Assembly (NCBI RefSeq): GCF_022811685.1
Contig: NZ_CP094532.1
Location: 1,451,501-1,515,500, forward strand
Origin: Chryseobacterium suipulveris
GTDB taxonomy: Bacteria > Bacteroidota > Bacteroidia > Flavobacteriales > Weeksellaceae
Length of the DNA: 64,000 bases
Direction: 5' to 3'
Made by a program: the position numbers and the translations under genes. Positions 47,001 through 56,608 of this stretch are shown in pieces; position 1 is the stretch's first letter; the number at the start of each line of letters is the position of its first letter. Below the pieces are notes generated by a model. It saw only the letters and a program-made list of their open reading frames with translations, ran no database searches and was not told the origin of the DNA.

Positions 47001-48275
47001 TTAATCGTAAAGACGTTTCATAAACCACTTGTCGGCAAAATTGATGCCTACTCGGAAGTTGATGAAATTCTGGCGGATCAGATTATTGTCGAGTGTACCT
47101 CTTTTACCGATTTCCACACCGAGGTCGATGCCGCTCATTCTGCTTGCGCTACGGTTTTCAAACGGAAGGGTGACACCTCCGGTAATCGCAAACTGGTTGA
47201 TATTGGTGCCGTTGATTTTCAGGTTTCCTTTTTCGTAGTAAGCGCCGTATCGGTAGGTAACTCTGGATAGATAATTTCTGAAGTTGTTGTAGTTGGGTAA
47301 ATACCATCCACCGGCTGCGATTCGGTAAGCGTTTTGGTTTTCAAACGGTTTTCCCAAAACCTGGATTGTTTCACCTTTTTTGAAATTAAACTGTGTGCCG
47401 TAGAACCATTTTCCGTCTCTTCCGTAACCTGCCCCTACAGATAACTCAGATGGAATGAGGTTTTTGTCTTTGGAGAAATTCTGCTCGATAATGCTTACAT
47501 TCACTTTCGTGGTTCCCGGATAATAGAAATAGGTGCTGTTGGTGTACGCGGTTTCCATCTGTCCCGAATTTCCGAAAGTATAGGTCGCTCCCAAAGTAAT
47601 TTTTCGGTCTTTCTCTAGGTTTTTTTGGTACGCTGTTCCCAAAGTGAAGTTGAAAGTTTTCACCTTGTTCTTAGTTTCGTAACCATTGATCAGTTCTGCG
47701 TTGCTATAGGTAAGTTCATTAATGTCGTAAAGATTTCCGAAGATGAAGTTAGTCCTTAAACCCACTGCAAATTCCGGGGTGATCTGGTAAGATGCAGCTG
47801 CCTGTACGGTGCTCAGCGTTCCTTCTCCCCGGTAAAGATTACCCTTGACATTCCCATCGGCTAAAGTTTCGGTATTGAGGATATTGTATCTCTTTGAGCT
47901 GTACGGTTGGTAACCCATTCCGAACTTCACTTTCGGAGAAATCGGGAATGCGATCGTAAGGTTTGAGAGGTAAGTGGAGTGCTTCGTTGCACTCGTGTTG
48001 TTATAGTTTGATTTGAAGAAATTGTTTTCGTTGGCTCCTTCAATTTTCACCGATGCGAGCTCCATATTTTTGTTTGCTGCAGGGTTGCTGAAATTGAAAT
48101 TATTGTTGAAATCCCAAATATATGCTGTTGAAATACCGCCCATCGCATTGATATCCACTGTATTGTCATACTTCACATCACCAATTCCGAAAGCGGCGTA
48201 AGGAGAATTACCGATCGACTGTGCCTGTAGAAAAAATCCCGCGGCTACGAGCGGCAAAACAAAAAGTCTTTTCAT
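47001..48275 (-). CDS. Outer-membrane beta-barrel protein, FadL/PorV-like
   Basis: The 424-aa protein has a signal peptide (residues 1-18, cleaved after LQAQ) and a mature part rich in alternating hydrophobic strands, with SPYAAFGIGDVKYDNTVDIN, AMGGISTAYIWDFNN and FSNPAANKNMEL near the N-terminus. This opening resembles FadL/PorV-type barrels. It is the first gene before lptC. Ligand and function are unknown. Confidence 0.75.
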   Translation of the reverse strand: MKRLFVLPLVAAGFFLQAQSIGNSPYAAFGIGDVKYDNTVDINAMGGISTAYIWDFNNNFNFSNPAANKNMELASVKIEGANENNFFKSNYNNTSATKHSTYLSNLTIAFPISPKVKFGMGYQPYSSKRYNILNTETLADGNVKGNLYRGEGTLSTVQAAASYQITPEFAVGLRTNFIFGNLYDINELTYSNAELINGYETKNKVKTFNFTLGTAYQKNLEKDRKITLGATYTFGNSGQMETAYTNSTYFYYPGTTKVNVSIIEQNFSKDKNLIPSELSVGAGYGRDGKWFYGTQFNFKKGETIQVLGKPFENQNAYRIAAGGWYLPNYNNFRNYLSRVTYRYGAYYEKGNLKINGTNINQFAITGGVTLPFENRSASRMSGIDLGVEIGKRGTLDNNLIRQNFINFRVGINFADKWFMKRLYD

Positions 48276-48370
48276 TCTTTATTTTTTGAAAATAATGCGC
48301 AAATATCTTAATTATTACTGAATTGAGAAAATTTCCTTTGGTTAAAGTTTGTTAAGTGGAGTGGCAATTT

Positions 48371-48514
48371 GCTAATGTACCAATTTAACAATTTACCAAT
48401 GTAACAATGTAACAATGTAACAATATGACAATGTATCAATGTATCAATGTATCAATATATCAATGTAACAATTTATCTACTGCAACAAGTGCAACCATTG
48501 CAACAAGTGCAACA
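48371..48514. repeat. AATGTAAC/AATGTATC octamer array
   Basis: About a dozen 7-9-bp units (AATGTAAC, AATGTATC, AATTTAAC) at 48371-48475 are followed by TGCAACAAG/TGCAACCAT units to 48514. They fill most of the 292-bp gap before the clamp-loader gene, and no gene is seen there. Confidence 0.75.
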
Positions 48515-48567
48515 AACTGCCCCAACATTTCCCCAAAAATCTAACTCATTTTTCTTACTTTTACGCA

Positions 48568-49686
48568 ATGAACTGGGAACAGATTGTAGGTCAGCAGAAA
48601 CTCCAGCAACTGCTCATAGAAAGCATCAAGGATCAACGAGTGAGTCACGCGCAACTTTTCGTGGGGAAGGATGGTTATGGCACTTTGCCATTCGCAATGG
48701 CTTTTGCCAAAGAAATTTTTAAGAGAGAAAATGAGCATTCCTCCTCAAAGGTGGAAACGCTGAACCATCTCGACCTTCACTTTAGTTTTCCTGTTTTTAA
48801 AGAGAAAAATGGGGGTTTGTCAACTGGATTTTTCGAACAGTTCAGAGAAATGGTGCTGGAAAATCCTTATTCCAACAGCGAAGATTGGAGCAAAATTCTG
48901 GAGTCCGAAAACAAGCAGCTCACCATTTATGCTGATGAAATCGACGATCTGAACAAAAAGTTTGGCTTGAAAAGTTTTGAGGGCGGCAGCAAAATCCTCA
49001 TCATTTGGCAAGCCGACAAAATGAATATTTCCGCGGCAAACAAATTCCTGAAATTTCTGGAAGAACCGCCAAAAGGAACTTACATCATCCTGACTGCTGA
49101 AAATACCGACAATATTTTACCGACTATTCTTTCGAGAACCCAACTGGTCGAGATTCCGAGAATTAATGATGAAGATATTAAGCTTTTCCTTGAAAGAAAC
49201 AGGACGGTTTCTGATTTGAAGATCAACGAAATTGTATTCGAAGCACAGGGAAACTGGAACACCGCACAAAAACTGCTTCGTTCCGAAAATTCAGATTCCG
49301 AGTTTGAGGAGCTTTTCGTGACCTGGGTTCGTGAAGCATTTCAAGTGAAGAAAAAACCGGAGTTCCTGAAAAACATTGTGTTTTGGGGCAGAAATATTGC
49401 TGGTTGGAATAAGGAGAAACAAAAAAACTTCCTGAATTACTGTGCTGAAATGTTTCGGCTCGCCTTACTCCAAAACTACGGGAACGAAAATTTGGTTTAC
49501 AAGAAAATTGATTCGAGCGGTTTCAAGTGGGAGAGTTTCTCAAGGTTCATCCACGGAGCAAATATTGGTGCAATCATTGATGAAATCTCTGAAGCCGACT
49601 ACCATCTCGAGCGAAATGCAAACCCGAAGATTGTTTGGACTGATTTGGGAATAAAACTATCGCGCTACATTCACAAATCGGCATAA
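48568..49686 (+). CDS. holB: DNA polymerase III delta'-type clamp-loader subunit
   Basis: A 372-aa clamp-loader subunit helping to place the sliding clamp on DNA. The opening MNWEQIVGQQKLQQLLIESI is typical of Bacteroidota delta' proteins. The Walker-A position reads GKDGYGTLPFA, lacking the GKT signature, which fits a non-hydrolysing delta' role. ADKMNISAANKFLKFLEEPP and ILPTILSRTQLVEIP are the sensor-I and SRC-type motifs. Its ATPase partner DnaX is encoded at 61.5 kb. Confidence 0.9.
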   Translation: MNWEQIVGQQKLQQLLIESIKDQRVSHAQLFVGKDGYGTLPFAMAFAKEIFKRENEHSSSKVETLNHLDLHFSFPVFKEKNGGLSTGFFEQFREMVLENPYSNSEDWSKILESENKQLTIYADEIDDLNKKFGLKSFEGGSKILIIWQADKMNISAANKFLKFLEEPPKGTYIILTAENTDNILPTILSRTQLVEIPRINDEDIKLFLERNRTVSDLKINEIVFEAQGNWNTAQKLLRSENSDSEFEELFVTWVREAFQVKKKPEFLKNIVFWGRNIAGWNKEKQKNFLNYCAEMFRLALLQNYGNENLVYKKIDSSGFKWESFSRFIHGANIGAIIDEISEADYHLERNANPKIVWTDLGIKLSRYIHKSA

Positions 49687-49706
49687 AAAAACCACCTTTC
49701 GGTGGC
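49686..49706 (-). terminator. Terminator between holB and the Cys-rich gene
   Basis: CCACC-GAAA-GGTGG forms a tight tetraloop hairpin, followed on the minus strand by seven T. It ends the Cys-rich gene; for holB the T-run on the plus strand is poor. Confidence 0.8.
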
Positions 49707-49713
49707 TGATTTC

Positions 49714-49929
49714 TTAAGCTGCTTTTTTTGCGTCTTCTTTTTTCGCTTTTGCATCGCAACTGTTTTTGCAGTCTTTATGACCTTTCATATCGCAAGCTTT
49801 AGCGGTTTTCTTGTTGTCCATCTTGCACTCCTTTTTATCTTTTCCTGCGCAACACGCTTTCTTCGGAGCTTCCTGAGCGAAACCGATCGTGAAAACGGTA
49901 ATCGCTAATACTGAAATAAACTTTTTCAT
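49714..49929 (-). CDS. Small secreted Cys/Lys-rich protein
   Basis: The 71-aa product has a signal peptide (MKKFISVLAITVFTIGFAQ) and a mature chain of about 52 residues with seven cysteines in CC, ECKMD, CDMKG, CKNSC and CDAKA, plus many lysines. Such small Cys/Lys-rich exported proteins are often metal-binding, but this is inference. It lies alone between two terminator-like regions. Confidence 0.7.
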   Translation of the reverse strand: MKKFISVLAITVFTIGFAQEAPKKACCAGKDKKECKMDNKKTAKACDMKGHKDCKNSCDAKAKKEDAKKAA

Positions 49930-50004
49930 ATTGTTTTCGTTGGTATTTATGATGGGGCGAAGATATAAATATTTTTAATTCGGCAATAAAAAAAAGAAAA
50001 AAAT

Positions 50005-50907
50005 CTACCACCTTTTTCTTCGGACATAGATGAAGGTAAGCAACGCGATGAGCGCCATTACTCCCAAAGTAACGAAGTAGCCTGACTTTGTGCGAAGTTC
50101 GGGCATGTTGTCAAAGTTCATTCCGTAAACACCGGCGATAAATGTCAATGGGAAAAAGTACATCGCATAGATGGAAAGTACCTTCATCACCTGGTTTGCC
50201 TTTTGGTCGCTCATCGCAAGATACATTGAAATAAGGTTGGCTACCTGTGTGTTGAGATGCTCAAAATCGGCAATTACATCTTTGTATTTATCTGCCAAAT
50301 CGGTTACTGCGGAAGTGTCTAAATTAAGCAGCTTGAATTTATCTACCCAAACTGACGAAATGTTCAGGATTCTGGTATTGAGTCCCGCTTTTCGTTTCAG
50401 TTTGTAAAGCCGGCGAATCTGTACGGAGTTATTTGGATTTTTCAGGAAGATTTCATTCTCGATATTATCCATGGTTTCCATCAGGTTTGCCGCTTCATCA
50501 TCGTAGGACTTCATGACTTTTAATGCGAGTTCCAAAGCAATTTGATCAGGGGTGATCTCGCTGTTTTCGGGCAAAAAGACCTCCTTCTTCAGTTCGTAAA
50601 TACTGCGGTTTTTCATTCGGTGAGTCGTGATTACAATCCCATTGATGATAAAAACCCCGAGCTTTGTGCTGATATCACTGATCGTGTTCAGGTTTTGACG
50701 CTCCAGCTCTGTGTTTTCACGCATCAGATAGAATTTCACGTCGGCGTCTTCCTCAAACTTCGGCAAGTGATTGGGATCAACGGTGTCCTCAAGCAGCAAA
50801 TGGTTTATCGCATATCGATCGTGCAGAAAATCCAGGTCTTCCTCTGTCGGAGCTTCCACGTCGATCCACTCGCAGTGTTGGTTTCGAAAAATTATCTCAA
50901 TTGCCAT
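50005..50907 (-). CDS. corA: CorA-family Mg2+/Co2+ transporter (intact copy)
   Basis: A 300-aa CorA: a large N-terminal cytoplasmic domain, then two C-terminal membrane segments (near residues 239-258 and 272-292) joined by the selectivity motif YGMNF. The chosen start MAIEIIFRNQHCEW omits a 37-residue upstream extension that overlaps the promoter region of fabH. A degraded paralogue lies at 16944-17470. It is divergent from the fabH-type gene. Confidence 0.93.
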   Translation of the reverse strand: MAIEIIFRNQHCEWIDVEAPTEEDLDFLHDRYAINHLLLEDTVDPNHLPKFEEDADVKFYLMRENTELERQNLNTISDISTKLGVFIINGIVITTHRMKNRSIYELKKEVFLPENSEITPDQIALELALKVMKSYDDEAANLMETMDNIENEIFLKNPNNSVQIRRLYKLKRKAGLNTRILNISSVWVDKFKLLNLDTSAVTDLADKYKDVIADFEHLNTQVANLISMYLAMSDQKANQVMKVLSIYAMYFFPLTFIAGVYGMNFDNMPELRTKSGYFVTLGVMALIALLTFIYVRRKRW

Positions 50908-50972
50908 TCCACAAAAATAAATATAATTTCTGGCACTAAACCTAAGTTTTTTTATATGTTTTAAATATGATA

Positions 50973-50980
50973 TATCTTTG
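50973..50980 (+). promoter_or_regulatory. -7 box of the fabH-type gene
   Basis: A perfect TATCTTTG lies 18 bp before the start codon, in the 91-bp region between the divergent corA and fabH genes. No clean TTG box is visible 19-23 bp upstream. Confidence 0.5.
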
Positions 50981-50998
50981 TGAAAATTTACCGAAACT

Positions 50999-52021
50999 AT
51001 GATTAAAAGCATTATCAAGGGAATCGGGCATTATGTGCCTGAAAAGGTGGTGACTAACGACGATCTGTCGAAACTGATGACGACCAATGACGAGTGGATT
51101 ACCGAACGAACCGGGATCAAGGAAAGACACCACCGGAAAAACAGAAACGATGCTGATGAAACCTCCGCTTATCTTGGTTTCAGAGCTGCTGAAATTGCGA
51201 TAAAAAATGCGGGACTCACTGCAAAAGATATTGACTATATCATATTTGCGACATTGTCACCGGATTATTATTTTCCGGGATGTGGGGTGTTGGTTCAGGA
51301 AATGCTCGGTTGTGACACGATCGGTGCGTTGGATGTGAGAAACCAGTGTTCAGGATTCGTTTATGCAATGAGTGTTGCGAATGCTTTTATTAAATCAAAA
51401 ACGTATAAAAACATTCTTGTAATCGGTGCTGAGATTCATTCATTCGGATTAGACTTTTCGGATGCGGGAAGAGGAGTTTCCGTAATTTTTGGTGACGGAG
51501 CGGGAGCCATAGTTTTATCGGGAACCGAAGACGAAAACGCGGGAGACATTTTAGCCGTAAACATGCATTCCGAAGGAAAATATGCCGACGAACTCTGTAC
51601 CAAATTCCCAGGTTCCAAATACGGATGGAGCGACAGAATGCGCCTTGAACCCGAAAATGTTACCGACCACGAGGTTTATCCGATTATGAACGGTAATTTT
51701 GTTTTCAAACATGCCGTAACCAGATTCCCCGAAACAATGGAGGAAGCACTAAAATCCGCAGGAAAAACCGTTGAGGATTTAGATCTGTTTATTCCACACC
51801 AGGCGAATTTGAGGATTACCCAGTTCGTACAGCAATGCTTCGGACTTCCTGATGAGAAAGTTTTCAACAATATCCAAAAATACGGAAACACTACCGCCGC
51901 TTCAATTCCGATTGCTTTAAGTGAAGCAATTGAGCAAGGAAAAGCCAAACGTGGCGATTTGGTATTACTTTCTGCTTTCGGCAGCGGGTTTACGTGGGGA
52001 AGTGTACTTTTTGAGTATTAG
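50999..52021 (+). CDS. fabH: 3-oxoacyl-ACP synthase III family protein
   Basis: A 340-aa KAS III-type enzyme that condenses an acyl-CoA with malonyl-ACP to start fatty-acid chains. The catalytic Cys117 is in DVRNQCSGFVYAM, the His in FIPHQANLRI (near residue 265) and the Asn in KYGNTTAASIP (near 295). Flavobacteria carry several fabH paralogues, so this one may serve ordinary fatty-acid initiation or a special lipid. Confidence 0.9.
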   Translation: MIKSIIKGIGHYVPEKVVTNDDLSKLMTTNDEWITERTGIKERHHRKNRNDADETSAYLGFRAAEIAIKNAGLTAKDIDYIIFATLSPDYYFPGCGVLVQEMLGCDTIGALDVRNQCSGFVYAMSVANAFIKSKTYKNILVIGAEIHSFGLDFSDAGRGVSVIFGDGAGAIVLSGTEDENAGDILAVNMHSEGKYADELCTKFPGSKYGWSDRMRLEPENVTDHEVYPIMNGNFVFKHAVTRFPETMEEALKSAGKTVEDLDLFIPHQANLRITQFVQQCFGLPDEKVFNNIQKYGNTTAASIPIALSEAIEQGKAKRGDLVLLSAFGSGFTWGSVLFEY

Positions 52022-52062
52022 AAACACCAACAGTAATTATTATTTTTTAAGAATATTTTTTG

Positions 52063-52088
52063 AAGCTCCCGAGAAAGGGAGCTTTTTT
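52063..52088 (+). terminator. Terminator of fabH
   Basis: GCTCCC and GGGAGC pair around GAGAAA and run into six T. Confidence 0.85.
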
Positions 52089-52206
52089 ATCGCTTCACTT
52101 ACTTGATTCCGCAATTGGTTGATTGGTGCTTTTTGTTTCTTATCAGAATCCTAATTTTTGTGATGATGATATTGAATAAATCAGCAAAATAATAGACCAA
52201 CACTTT

Positions 52207-52891
52207 ATGCTAAACAGTTCCACAAAAAATAATAGTTTTGATCTCGGCAGAATTGTACAAATTGGGCTTCACGACTTTTACGTGTTGTTCTTCAAAGTGT
52301 TCAACGTAAATACGCTTTTTACCCAGACCAAATAATCCGCAAACCGGAGATTTTATTAATAACATTTATGTGCAAAGCGGAGTAGAGTGGTCATCAGTTC
52401 CCGGTAAGATTATAGAAATTATTGGAAAAAAAATTCACTTGTCGACCTTTTCAACAAGCAGGTTTATCAGGTGAGTTACGGTCCTTTGGGAACAACTTTC
52501 GGTTATGGAGTTGGTACGCACTCCGGCAAAATGCTCGATTCGCCAATTGTTGAAATCCCGCAAGGAGTTAAGCTCATTCTTTCATTTTTCCATCCGGACT
52601 ATTCAAAAAAATATGAAGGACACGAAATCGATGAACTTTTCGAACGGTACATAAGTCGCGAAGGAACACTTAGAGGTGCAGTAATTGCCGAGTTTCCCGA
52701 CGGTTGGCAAGCGCCGCTCCTTTTTTTGGATTACAAGAATCGTAAACCTGCAGTTCCACATTATTTCTGTTGAGAAGAAATTCATCTACGATACCATGAA
52801 TCATCAGCTGAAAGAATCCTATCTACCACAGTATCCACCGGGAACTAAACTGAAATTCTATAAAACTGTTTCGCCTTATGAAAAAATCTAA
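52207..52891 (+). pseudogene. Decayed gene of unknown function
   Basis: Several protein-like stretches follow each other in different frames. One is QTGDFINNIYVQSGVEWSSV up to about 52450. The next is VSYGPLGTTFGYGVGTHSGK through EFPDGWQAPLLFLDYK (52471 to about 52735). The third is RIVNLQFHIISVEKKFIYDT through KFYKTVSPYEKI with a stop at 52889-52891. Read together they suggest one protein of about 180 residues broken by two frameshifts near 52450 and 52738. A 43-codon frame at 52207-52338 precedes it. I do not recognise the family. Confidence 0.6.
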
Positions 52892-53270
52892 CATTTTCTT
52901 AATAGTTCTTCTATTGCTTCCACTATTTTCGTGGAGCCAAATCATTAATATTAACGAAGAAAAAAAGGAATCCCCAAAAATTGATACTACGGGATTGCCG
53001 CCATGTATTATGGAAATCGTTAAGGGAGATATTTCCGGCTATCGCGGAAAAGGCATATTGCCGAACGGAATCGTCACTTTTACATTTTCTGTAACAAGAC
53101 CCCCAAAATGTATGGATTGTTTCAGTGGCACCACTGTTCTTTATGAAAACTGCGAACGACTCATGCAGTACGGACAGGGATATGCGACGACATTGTACTT
53201 CTCACCACGTGTCAAAGAAGAATGGTTTCAAGTACCAGAATTTTACAAAATAGGTAGAGAGAAGAAATAA
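52878..53270 (+). CDS. Secreted hypothetical protein, probably truncated
   Basis: The 130-aa product has a signal peptide (MKKSNIFLIVLLLLPLFSWS) and a mature part with CIMEIVKGDISGYRGKG and a CMDC motif. It overlaps the end of the preceding broken gene by 14 bp, as if the two were once translationally coupled. Its TAA at 53268-53270 is followed in the same frame by NPPADPVYTFLDFGKEKIFE, and a further frameshifted stretch continues to 53653, so a longer ancestral protein is likely. Function unknown. Confidence 0.55.
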   Translation: MKKSNIFLIVLLLLPLFSWSQIININEEKKESPKIDTTGLPPCIMEIVKGDISGYRGKGILPNGIVTFTFSVTRPPKCMDCFSGTTVLYENCERLMQYGQGYATTLYFSPRVKEEWFQVPEFYKIGREKK

Positions 53271-53653
53271 AATCCGCCTGCAGATCCAGTGTACACCTTC
53301 CTAGATTTCGGCAAAGAAAAAATATTTGAAATCGTTTGGCAATATAAGAACATCCCACATTTGAGAAAAAGGATGTCCTGAAAATTTCTCACCGAAACGG
53401 ATTGAAACAGCCGAGGAAAAAGAAGTTGGTGAATCACTATAAAATCATACCAGAAAGAATTATCTTTAAAAAGGACAAAGTCGAGGAGACCGTTCTGATG
53501 TATTATCTTCAAACAGAAAACAAAGCGTTCATGATCCGAAGAAATGCCCATAAAACCGAAATGCTCTTTACCAAAAATTATCTGGATAGAGCGAAACTCC
53601 CGAAAATTTTTAAAGAAGAGGAATGGGAAGTTTGTTACCTTTTGTATTACTGA
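53271..53653 (+). pseudogene. Detached C-terminal part of the preceding gene
   Basis: In the frame of the preceding gene NPPADPVYTFLDFGKEKIFE and IVWQYKNIPH are readable up to a stop near 53380. In the next frame EKKDVLKISHRNGLKQPRKK continues through EETVLMYYLQTENKAFMIRR to YLLYY and a stop at 53651-53653. One in-frame stop and one frameshift would thus have to be repaired to restore a protein of about 258 residues. Confidence 0.5.
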
Positions 53654-53779
53654 TGATATCGGTTTCAACTGACTTTTGTCAATCTTGACAATTGTCATTA
53701 TTAAATACATGTTTGAATATTTTAAATAGCCGTAATTTTACTTGACTTTTTGAAGGTAATTAATTAAAAACAAGATAGA

Positions 53780-56530
53780 ATGGCTACAAAAGCAGCAAAA
53801 ACAGAGAAGTATGTCTATTCCTTCGGTGGAGGAAAAGCTGATGGTAATGAATCAATGAAAAATCTTCTCGGTGGAAAAGGAGCGAACCTCGCTGAAATGG
53901 CGGGACACAAAGACCTTAAACTTCCGGTTCCTCCTGGATTTACGGTAACTACCGAAGTCTGCACCTATTTCTACAATCACAAGAAAACGTATCCTAAAGA
54001 CCTTGAAAAACAGGTAAAAAATGCACTCGCAGAAGTTGAAAAACTGATGGGCAAAAAGTTTGGTGATGTTAAAGATCCATTATTGATGTCCGTTCGTTCC
54101 GGTGCAAGACGCTCAATGCCGGGAATGATGGATACTGTTCTCAACATCGGTTTGAACGATGATACCGTAAAAGGACTTATCGCAAAATCAGGTGATGAAA
54201 GATTTGCCTATGACGCTTACCGACGTTTAGTGATGATGTATGCCGATGTAGTGATCGAAAAAGCAGGCGGAATGGATCCTGCGAAAGGAAAGGGAATCCG
54301 TAAGATTATGGACGAACGCCTTGAAGAAGTGAAGAAAACAAAAGGCGTAGAGCTCGACACTGAACTTTCTGCAGACGACCTGAAAAAATTGGTAAAAGAA
54401 TTTAAGCAATTAACCAAAAAACATTTGAAAGTAGAATTCCCGGAAAATCCTTGGGATCAGCTGATGGGTGGAATCGGTGCCGTGTTCGCTTCCTGGAACG
54501 GAAAACGTGCGATCGAATACCGTAGAATTGAAAGAATTCCTGATGAGTGGGGAACTGCGGTAAACGTTCAGGCGATGGTTTTCGGAAACATGGGCGAAGA
54601 TTCCTGCACCGGTGTTGCGTTTACCAGAAACCCTGGAAACGGAGACGACCATTTCTACGGCGAATATCTTATTAATGCTCAAGGTGAAGACGTTGTAGCG
54701 GGAATCAGAACTCCTGCTCCGATCAACGAAACTTCGAAAAACGACCATTCCAAAGATTTGCTTACGCTTGAGAAATTTATGCCGAAACAGTATAAAGAAC
54801 TGGATGAATACCAACTGCGTCTTGAAAAACATTACAAGGATATGCAGGATATCGAGTTCACCATCGAGAAAGGAAAACTCTTTATGCTTCAGTGCCGTGT
54901 TGGTAAGCGAAACGGAGTTGCCGCTGTGAAAATGGCAGCAGATATGTATAAAGAAAAACTCATCGACGCCGACACTGCGGTAATGCGAGTAGGTCCAAAC
55001 CAGTTGGTGGAACTGCTTTTGCCAATGATCGATCCTGAAGAAGAAAAGAAAAACAAACCAGTTGCAAAAGGTCTTCCTGCGGGTCCAGGTGGAGCAGTTG
55101 GTAGAGTAGTGTTCACTTCGGAAGAAGCGGTTGAATGGGGATTGAAAGGTGAAAAAGTAATTCTGGTTAGAGAAGAAACTTCACCTGAAGATGTGGACGG
55201 AATGCACAAATCCCAAGCAATTTTGACCACGAAAGGTGGTATGACATCTCACGCCGCACTCGTTGCAAGAGGTTGGGGAAAATGCTGTATCGTAGGTTGT
55301 TCCGATATCGAAATTCACGAAAAAGAAAAGTATTTCGTAACGAATACAGGCAAAAAAATTCACGAAGGAGAATGGCTGACTTTGAACGGAACCAAAGGTG
55401 TGGTTTACGAAGGAGTTTTAGAACTGACCAATTCAGACCTTAACAAAAACGAGTCTTATAAAACATTGATGAAACTCGTTGACAAAGCTAAAAAACTGGG
55501 AGTAAGAACCAATGCAGATACTCCGAAAGACGCTTTGCAGGCAACTTATTTCGGTGCAGAAGGAATTGGACTTTTCAGAACAGAGCACATGTTCTACGGC
55601 GAAGGAAGCGAAAAACCACTCTTCCTACTCAGAAAAATGATCATGAGTACCACCGTGAAAGAACGTAAAGCAGCATTGAATGATCTCTTCAAATTTGTGA
55701 AAAAAGACATCAAGGCAACCCTTGAAGTAATGCATGGAAACCCTGTAACCATCCGTCTTCTTGACCCACCGTTACACGAATTCGTTCCTCACGATAAAGA
55801 AAAACTTCAGGAACTGGCAAAAGAATTGGGCGTAAGAATGAGCGTTCTGAACCGAAGAATTCTTGCCCTCCACGAAAACAACCCGATGTTGGGTCACCGT
55901 GGAGTTCGTCTTGGAGTTTCATATCCTGAGATTACGGAAATGCAGGCTCGCGCAATTTTGGAAGCAGCAGGTGAACTTCAGAAAGAAGGCAAAAAAGCAT
56001 ATCCTGAAATCATGATTCCTGTGGTGATGGGACGTCACGAGTTGACTCACCAAAATAATATCGTGGAGAAAGTTTATGCTGAAGTCCTTGAAAAGTTAGG
56101 TCTTAAAAAAATCGATTATCTGTACGGAACGATGATCGAAACTCCGAGAGCCGCGCTGAAAGGCGATTCTATGGCACAAGTTGCAGATTTCTTCAGCTTT
56201 GGTACGAATGACTTGACGCAAATGTCTTTCGGTTTCTCCAGAGACGATATCGGCGGATTCTTGCCAAAATATCTGGATTTGAAACTCTTGCCAGAAGATC
56301 CGTTCGTATCCATCGACCAAACTGGTGTTGGTGAATTGGTAAGAATCGGTGTAGAAAAAGGACGCTCTGTAAAACCAAAACTGAAAGTGGGAATCTGCGG
56401 TGAACACGGCGGTGATCCTGAATCAGTGAAGTTCTGCCACCGACTCGGTCTGAATTATGTGAGCTGCTCACCATTCCGAGTTCCGATCGCACGTCTTGCA
56501 GCTGCACAGGCAGCAATTGAAGAAAAGTAG
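53780..56530 (+). CDS. ppdK: Pyruvate, phosphate dikinase
   Basis: PPDK interconverts pyruvate, ATP and phosphate with phosphoenolpyruvate, AMP and pyrophosphate, serving gluconeogenesis or a PPi-linked glycolysis. The 916-aa protein has the N-terminal nucleotide-binding domain (KNLLGGKGANLAEMAG near residue 27), the phosphohistidine motif GGMTSHAALVARGWGKCC, and the C-terminal PEP-binding barrel with LFRTEHMF and GICGEHGGDPESVKFCHRLG containing the catalytic Cys. The length is normal. It is followed by a good terminator. Confidence 0.97.
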   Translation: MATKAAKTEKYVYSFGGGKADGNESMKNLLGGKGANLAEMAGHKDLKLPVPPGFTVTTEVCTYFYNHKKTYPKDLEKQVKNALAEVEKLMGKKFGDVKDPLLMSVRSGARRSMPGMMDTVLNIGLNDDTVKGLIAKSGDERFAYDAYRRLVMMYADVVIEKAGGMDPAKGKGIRKIMDERLEEVKKTKGVELDTELSADDLKKLVKEFKQLTKKHLKVEFPENPWDQLMGGIGAVFASWNGKRAIEYRRIERIPDEWGTAVNVQAMVFGNMGEDSCTGVAFTRNPGNGDDHFYGEYLINAQGEDVVAGIRTPAPINETSKNDHSKDLLTLEKFMPKQYKELDEYQLRLEKHYKDMQDIEFTIEKGKLFMLQCRVGKRNGVAAVKMAADMYKEKLIDADTAVMRVGPNQLVELLLPMIDPEEEKKNKPVAKGLPAGPGGAVGRVVFTSEEAVEWGLKGEKVILVREETSPEDVDGMHKSQAILTTKGGMTSHAALVARGWGKCCIVGCSDIEIHEKEKYFVTNTGKKIHEGEWLTLNGTKGVVYEGVLELTNSDLNKNESYKTLMKLVDKAKKLGVRTNADTPKDALQATYFGAEGIGLFRTEHMFYGEGSEKPLFLLRKMIMSTTVKERKAALNDLFKFVKKDIKATLEVMHGNPVTIRLLDPPLHEFVPHDKEKLQELAKELGVRMSVLNRRILALHENNPMLGHRGVRLGVSYPEITEMQARAILEAAGELQKEGKKAYPEIMIPVVMGRHELTHQNNIVEKVYAEVLEKLGLKKIDYLYGTMIETPRAALKGDSMAQVADFFSFGTNDLTQMSFGFSRDDIGGFLPKYLDLKLLPEDPFVSIDQTGVGELVRIGVEKGRSVKPKLKVGICGEHGGDPESVKFCHRLGLNYVSCSPFRVPIARLAAAQAAIEEK

Positions 56531-56548
56531 TTTTATTTGATTAATGAA

Positions 56549-56586
56549 GAAAGTCCATCGAAATCGGTGGACTTTTCTTTTTTTAT
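56549..56586 (+). terminator. Terminator of ppdK
   Basis: AAAGTCCA and TGGACTTT pair around a ten-base loop and are followed by TCTTTTTTT. Confidence 0.85.
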
Positions 56587-56608
56587 ATAATTAAAGTTAA
56601 TGTTTTAA

